Source of the DNA: Pelecanus crispus
Taxonomy: Eukaryota; Chordata; Aves; Pelecaniformes; Pelecanidae
Assembly (NCBI RefSeq): GCF_030463565.1
Contig: NC_134676.1
Location: 29,451,228-29,515,227, forward strand
Reading direction: 5' to 3'
DNA: 64,000 nt
Shown here: positions 59,130 through 64,000 of the stretch, one piece after another
Layout of the letters: every line of letters begins with the position of its first letter
Position numbering within the stretch: the stretch's first letter is position 1
Position numbers and translations under genes: made by a program
Notes under the pieces: model-generated
The model's input: only the letters and a program-made list of their open reading frames with translations
The model's database searches: none
Told to the model about the DNA's origin: nothing

Positions 59130-61632
59130 TCACCAGCAGTCTCCCATGACAGACAACTTCATCTATGACTTGGATATATTAGGAAGGATATATAGGGACT
59201 GGAGGAGTTTGTCGCAGATGGAAGCAGGGAATCGGCTTAGTTACTGCTGTTTGTTAGTTAACCTTCAGCCTTTCCTCTATCAGCTTCCACTGCCCTGCTA
59301 CTAATTCAGATGTCTGGAAGCTAAAAGTCAAGTTAGATTGACTCCTCCTTACATATGCCTCAACAACAGTTATTCCACAAGAAAAACAAAGAATTATGTG
59401 ATTTCTGGAAGCAAACTGTTGAACATGTGTCAGCCACAACAAGCTTCACATCACTCCCCAGTAACTGCAGTGCCCCACTGGGATGAAAACAAAACACAAC
59501 CATAAAACCCACTAGTCATTCAAATACATAATTATTCATCTGCAATGCAAGGCAATCTATGGAGTCACTTTACTTAGCCACTTGTAAGAGTAGGACCCAT
59601 TTAAAGAATCGGCTCAGCAGATACACAAATGATGAAGTTATTAGATGTTTTACTGCTGAACATCAAACCAGACCCCCAGCAGCATGGGAGAAGGCAGACA
59701 GCAGCATGCAGGTAAAAGGCACAATAAGCACAAGACTTGACAGGCACGGAAACAGGATGCACCACACAGCAAGAAGGCCACTGCAGGAAACAACAAAGTC
59801 TCCCAGCTGGCTATCTCAAATAGCAAAACTGAGGGACCTCCCTTAATGCATTCCATTAGTGTGGTCAGTTAATTTGTAAGTTATGTCTGCTAAGTGTTTC
59901 TTCACTGTTCTGAATGCAGTCTATCCCTCCAAGACTGGTTTGAAAAACTGGTAACTGAGGCTCCCTTGGTAGAAGAGTCACAGCTTCACTCTGGAAAAAA
60001 AATGGTTATAAAGAGCACTAAAGATAGGAGAGTATCTCATGAAAAAGAAATTAAAGAAATTCTGATAGATTTCAAACTGCAAACCTTTAGCCAAGCACAC
60101 TTTCAATACTGGATGAGCTGGAGTCAGTTTGAAGGCTCTACTCCTGAGCACAGAAAATGGATTAGGTTGGTTACTCCTCCTTCCTCAATTTCACTGGTCT
60201 TTCCTAAATTAATGGAATTGTTTCTCATAACTGCGTACGATCCTTCATCTCTAGAAATTTTTCCCTTCTTCATGAGTGATCTGAGGCAGCTCAGATTTAC
60301 TGACCTACCAACAAATGCACAAAACTGAGTAAAGGGCCTCAAATACAAAAAACCCAACCCAGCAAAGCCCAGTTTCAGGCACAACTGTCTTGAGATACTT
60401 TTCTGCTGAGGCACATTAACCATTATAACAGCAATACACTATAATTAGAGGGAACTCTGAATCTTTTCTTTGCCGTTCCCTCTAGGGAAGAAAACATGGA
60501 CATAAGTACAAGTAAATTAGGACAAAAGGAAATAATGTGAAGAAAAAATTCAAACATTTAGCTCTTAAAAAGAAAAAAAAACTAGAGATTTGTTCTCATT
60601 ACTCCAATACAGCGCCTGCTTCTCTTCCACCAATCTTGTTGTTATGAGATTAAGTTAAAACACACATTAGAAATGAAGCATGTGCATATTTTCTTAATTC
60701 TTTCAGGCCACAAAAGAAGGAACATTCAGAACAGTCTGTTGTGGCTTTGAAGATGAAAGCCACATATTTAATGCTGCAAAATGCAAGGGAGGACTAATTT
60801 TCATTTATGCTACCACCAAATTTTAATAGAAAACCCAATGCAAGATTAAGCTTTATTTCTTGTATTTCAAGAAGTAGTATTTTAAGAAAGAAGCAAGCCT
60901 TATATTGACTATGTGCTTGAAATACTTCCATTAGATCTGCTATCTCCACAGGCATATTGACATAAGCAAATTTTCCCTTCATATTGACCCCAAGCCTGAG
61001 AGCACACATGGAAATACCAGATCAGAAACTGCTAGAACAAAATCCAGTAGTGTGGAGGCAGTTAAGTATGAGGGAAGAGGGAATTGGAAACATAGCTTGT
61101 AAAGGAAGTCTGGTTATGAGCTTAACTTAAATGATATAGTGCTTTACCCTTTTGTAAGGCTGGCCCATGCCAGGTATACAGAACAGGAAATAACATCACA
61201 ATTTCTTGTCATTTTTCTGTGTAACACTTGTGATACAACTTTCACATTACAGACAACTCCAAGGATTTTGAAATACAAGTTTTAATGATGAAACTGGGAC
61301 TTTTTGCTTTCTGTTTGAACCTTCAGAGTTGATACTGTCCAAGATTTCCACTGCAGACACCAGGGCTATAAATTTACTCCCCATTACTCATATGAAATTT
61401 GATAGCCTCATGCAGTCATATGAATTCAGGAACTGAGGATTAAAAGAAAAAGCATTGGAAGAATTAAAAGACTGCTGTCCCTCTGTTTTATGTTTCCCAG
61501 AGTAGGCCCCATTCCTGCTCTTTTGCTTGCAAAAGCACCCAAATAATTTCATGCAGGAGAATCAGGTCTAGTCTGTGCTGTTATTTCAAGAACTACAATA
61601 CCCTGTCAGTTGTAGCCCACAATGGAAACCCC

Positions 61633-61788
61633 ATTAGGAGTCACAAACCATGCTTTTCAAGAGTTTTCCATTTATGTGTTTTCACCCATACTTCCAATTT
61701 TTTTAACTGCTACTGGGAAGTTGCCACTGCCTTTGTGTGATTTTTTTTTTTTTCTTCCCAGGTTCCAAATTAAACCATGACTCCTAAT
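61633..61788. repeat. Short inverted repeat flanking 134 bp
   Basis: ATTAGGAGTCA (61633-61643) and its exact reverse complement TGACTCCTAAT (61778-61788) face each other around a T-rich interior with a T13 run at 61741-61753. It may be chance or a tiny decayed element. Confidence 0.5.
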
Positions 61789-63589
61789 AGGACAAGCTAT
61801 GTGGAAGGAACAAGTCCTCTCAACTTCATTCAGTTTAACTTCCACATCAAAACATGAACGGCTCTCCACTTCCACTCAACTCCCAGTATCTAATTTCCTC
61901 CTCCATTCACAGCTGCCTCTGTATCCATGCCATTTTCTGTTCTTCATCATATCACAGTTTCCCCCCTGGACTGCACTCTTAACTTAAAGCAGAAGCACCC
62001 ATCCATGAGCACAGCTGGTTAAACTAAAGTAAACTGGAGTTTGCCACCTTCATATCTCCACACTCTTCCCTCTCCATGGTGTTTTTAATTGTTGATTTGA
62101 AGAGCTAAGGGGAAATGACTGACAGGATGTATTTTCAGTTTTCTGCTTTCAAGCAACATTAGGACTACAAGCACCAACAAGTTTTGAGGTGCCAAATATA
62201 CCCAGTCTGACCTCTTGCGTATGCAGTATCTAATTAGTGCCTGATGGTGCTCTCATCTGATGGAGCATACAACTCTGATATTCCAGGAGGACAATTTCCA
62301 AGATTTAGACGCTGCGTGAAAAGATCCCTGAGCAGGCGCTTGGATGCCAGAGAGAAACTCTGCCCATATGGGTTGACAATATGATTGTATCAGCTCACAG
62401 TGTAAGAAGGGTAATGCTATGCTGTTATTCACAACCATTGCAGGTAGGGCAGGAGTCAATGTCTGGAGAAGTGCTGGAAAGCAGCTGCAGTAGGAATGTC
62501 CAGAAAATGGGATTAATCCTGCCAGTCTCCAGACACACGTGCGCCAGGGATCCTTCTCACCACAAACCAGCAGAGGCAGGGATTCTGACCTGTGCCAGAC
62601 AGAACCGTGCTCCGTCAAGAAGCTGCCAACTACTATCCCTGTGGGCTACAAAAGGAAAACAGCTAGAGTAAAAGCTGGTCCACAAATGTTCCCCACTCAC
62701 TTTGGCAGGGAAGAGAGTCCTGATGCCACAGTTGGATGAGAGGACCCCAAAAGGGTGTCTGGACACAGAGAGGAGCTTGCAACGCAAAGTCTGGCAACCC
62801 ATTGGTTGGATTCCATGCAGGCAACTAGAACAGCACCTAGATTCAACAACGGGCTCTGAAGGGTCCCTTGCATGTGGGTGGAATGCTTTTTACACGACAC
62901 GCTGGTGGCACACAAGAGCTGGGACAAAGCAGCTCCTGTTTTCTGGAGTACCTGTAGGGAGACTGGCAGAAGGTAGCTGGACACAGTTAAAGCCAGAGCT
63001 GACTTTCTTCAAACAGGTAACACAAGACAGAACAAGTTCTGGGAAGGTCTGTCCCGTGGGGATGACGTACCTCAAAGCGGCAAAAGGCACCGACAAAGAG
63101 ACTTACAGATCTTTGAGAGGATATGACTGTGACCATCAGGAAGATGTAGGACTCCAAAAGCTGCCCAAAGCCTTCTTGTCCCAGTTTCTTGAGGTTGGCC
63201 TGGGGCATTAAGCCACAGCCAACTCGTGGACAAGCAGTTAAGCTCTACTCCATCTGGGAAAAGCAGCATCCCATGGCATACCCCTCCTCACGCATCATCG
63301 CGTCAGACACGCGCTCTTCTAAGTCACTAAGTCTTGTAAGTCACGCTAAGGTCTTCAACGGGGTGGACCATACCCTGAAAGCACAGCTGCCACGCATCGT
63401 GCAGGAGGGAGGCAGGGCAGCCCGGCCAGCACCTCCCTGTGAGGGAGCAGCACCTGGCCGGCATCGGGCAAGCCCATCACTGCAGCAAGAGCCTTCTCAC
63501 TAGTGCCTTCCCAGCCATACACCACCAGCAGCAACTGGAGCATTATACGTCAGCAGAATAATTTGTAGAGGCCCCTGCCGAGATATCCC

Positions 63590-64000
63590 GTCCTCTCACA
63601 GGGATGGCGTAAAGGCCATGGCGGGGGAAGCAGCATGGGGAGCAGTGAGCGCTCCAGGGAGAACATAAAGAGGCTTTTCTTACCGCAGGACATTTATGCC
63701 CTGGGTAAGTGACACAGAGGGTCGCAGCCCTAGCCGCCACCCTTGAGGGGAGTGAGAAACACGGCAATGACGGCGGCCGAGCCGGCGAGGGCCGCCGGGA
63801 GACGCGGCAGCAGCCCGCCCGCCCGCCGCGGCCCACTGCGGCGGCACCGGAGGACGAGCCGGCCCCCCGCAGCGCCCGCCTCCCCACAGAAAGCCTGCCC
63901 GCCGGAGCTGCCCCTCCTCCCCACCTCCCCTCACACCAGCGCTCCCTGCCTCCCCAACACACACCCGGGGACCGCCCGCCATTTTCGCGCCCGCCCGCCC
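63590..64000 (-). promoter_or_regulatory. CpG island D, probable TMEM171 promoter
   Basis: GC content and CpG density rise sharply from about 63740 to the right edge, where the island is cut by the window end. Its position 6 kb upstream of the first coding exon matches the human gene, which as I recall has a non-coding first exon and spans a similar 11-13 kb. No TATA box is evident, as is usual for CpG-island promoters. Confidence 0.6.
63684..63960 (-). other. TMEM171: Probable non-coding first exon of TMEM171
   Basis: On the minus strand a strong donor, CCTGCG followed by GTAAGAA, ends a candidate exon at 63684. Its upstream limit is unknown. Joined to exon 2 it would place about 14 bases before the start codon at 57728. 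A frame opened by an ATG at 63982 crosses the junction out of frame with TMEM171, so it would be an upstream open frame if transcription starts that far back. Confidence 0.45.

Larger units (their letters stand above)
57743..63683 (-). other. Probable TMEM171 intron 1
   Basis: If the first exon lies in the CpG island at the right edge, this 5.9-kb stretch is intron 1. It holds the 49-bp tandem duplication at 59032-59129 and a short inverted repeat near 61.7 kb. No coding exon of FCHO2 or another gene is recognised in it. Confidence 0.5.

Noticed and set aside
57743-63683. 3' exons of FCHO2
   Set aside because: No exon series or protein similarity was seen; FCHO2 is expected beyond the right edge.
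1-64000. tRNA genes, small RNA genes, CRISPR arrays, bacterial-type operons
   Set aside because: No B-box-containing cloverleaf other than the MIR relic, and no regularly spaced repeat array. The window is eukaryotic, so the bacterial feature types do not apply.

Overview
The window is vertebrate nuclear DNA, almost certainly from a bird. It has intron-split genes, a mostly AT-rich unique background with sharp CpG islands, and a 0.6-kb solo LTR (2766-3360) of an endogenous-retrovirus family I recognise from many avian genomes. Two protein-coding genes can be built exon by exon, both on the minus strand: TMEM174 (42057-43764, 244 codons in two exons) and TMEM171 (50584-57728, 332 codons in three coding exons, with a probable non-coding first exon in a CpG island near 63.7-64.0 kb). 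In human 5q13 the order is FCHO2-TMEM171-TMEM174-FOXD1. This window is that block in reverse, so FCHO2 should lie beyond the right edge and FOXD1 beyond the left edge. Human chromosome 5 genes of this kind sit on the avian Z, so a Z location is inferred.

Layout. 1-16.7 kb is gene-free AT-rich DNA holding the solo LTR, a second minus-strand retroviral LTR end with a primer-binding-site-like sequence (about 3.8 kb), a weaker LTR-like stretch (about 13.8 kb) and an isolated exon-like segment (5.2 kb). 16.9-24.2 kb is a striking 7-kb domain that keeps CpG even where base composition is ordinary. It contains two CpG islands and a 570-bp GC-rich minisatellite, but no recognisable protein gene; it looks like the unmethylated regulatory domain of a developmental gene or an unannotated non-coding RNA promoter cluster. 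24.2-37.7 kb is unique DNA with MIR-like SINE relics and candidate conserved elements. 37.7-38.3 kb is an isolated CpG island with C-rich and G-rich hexanucleotide runs facing each other. 38.3-42 kb is featureless apart from homopolymers. The two transmembrane genes follow, and the window ends inside a CpG island.

TMEM174 and TMEM171 are small multi-pass membrane proteins whose cytoplasmic tails both end in PPxY-type motifs (PPRYEE and PPKYEE). This suggests they share a WW-domain/NEDD4-type partner and possibly a common origin. Most of the many short open frames elsewhere are chance, especially the long ones inside the GC-rich minisatellite and CpG islands, and I do not call them genes.
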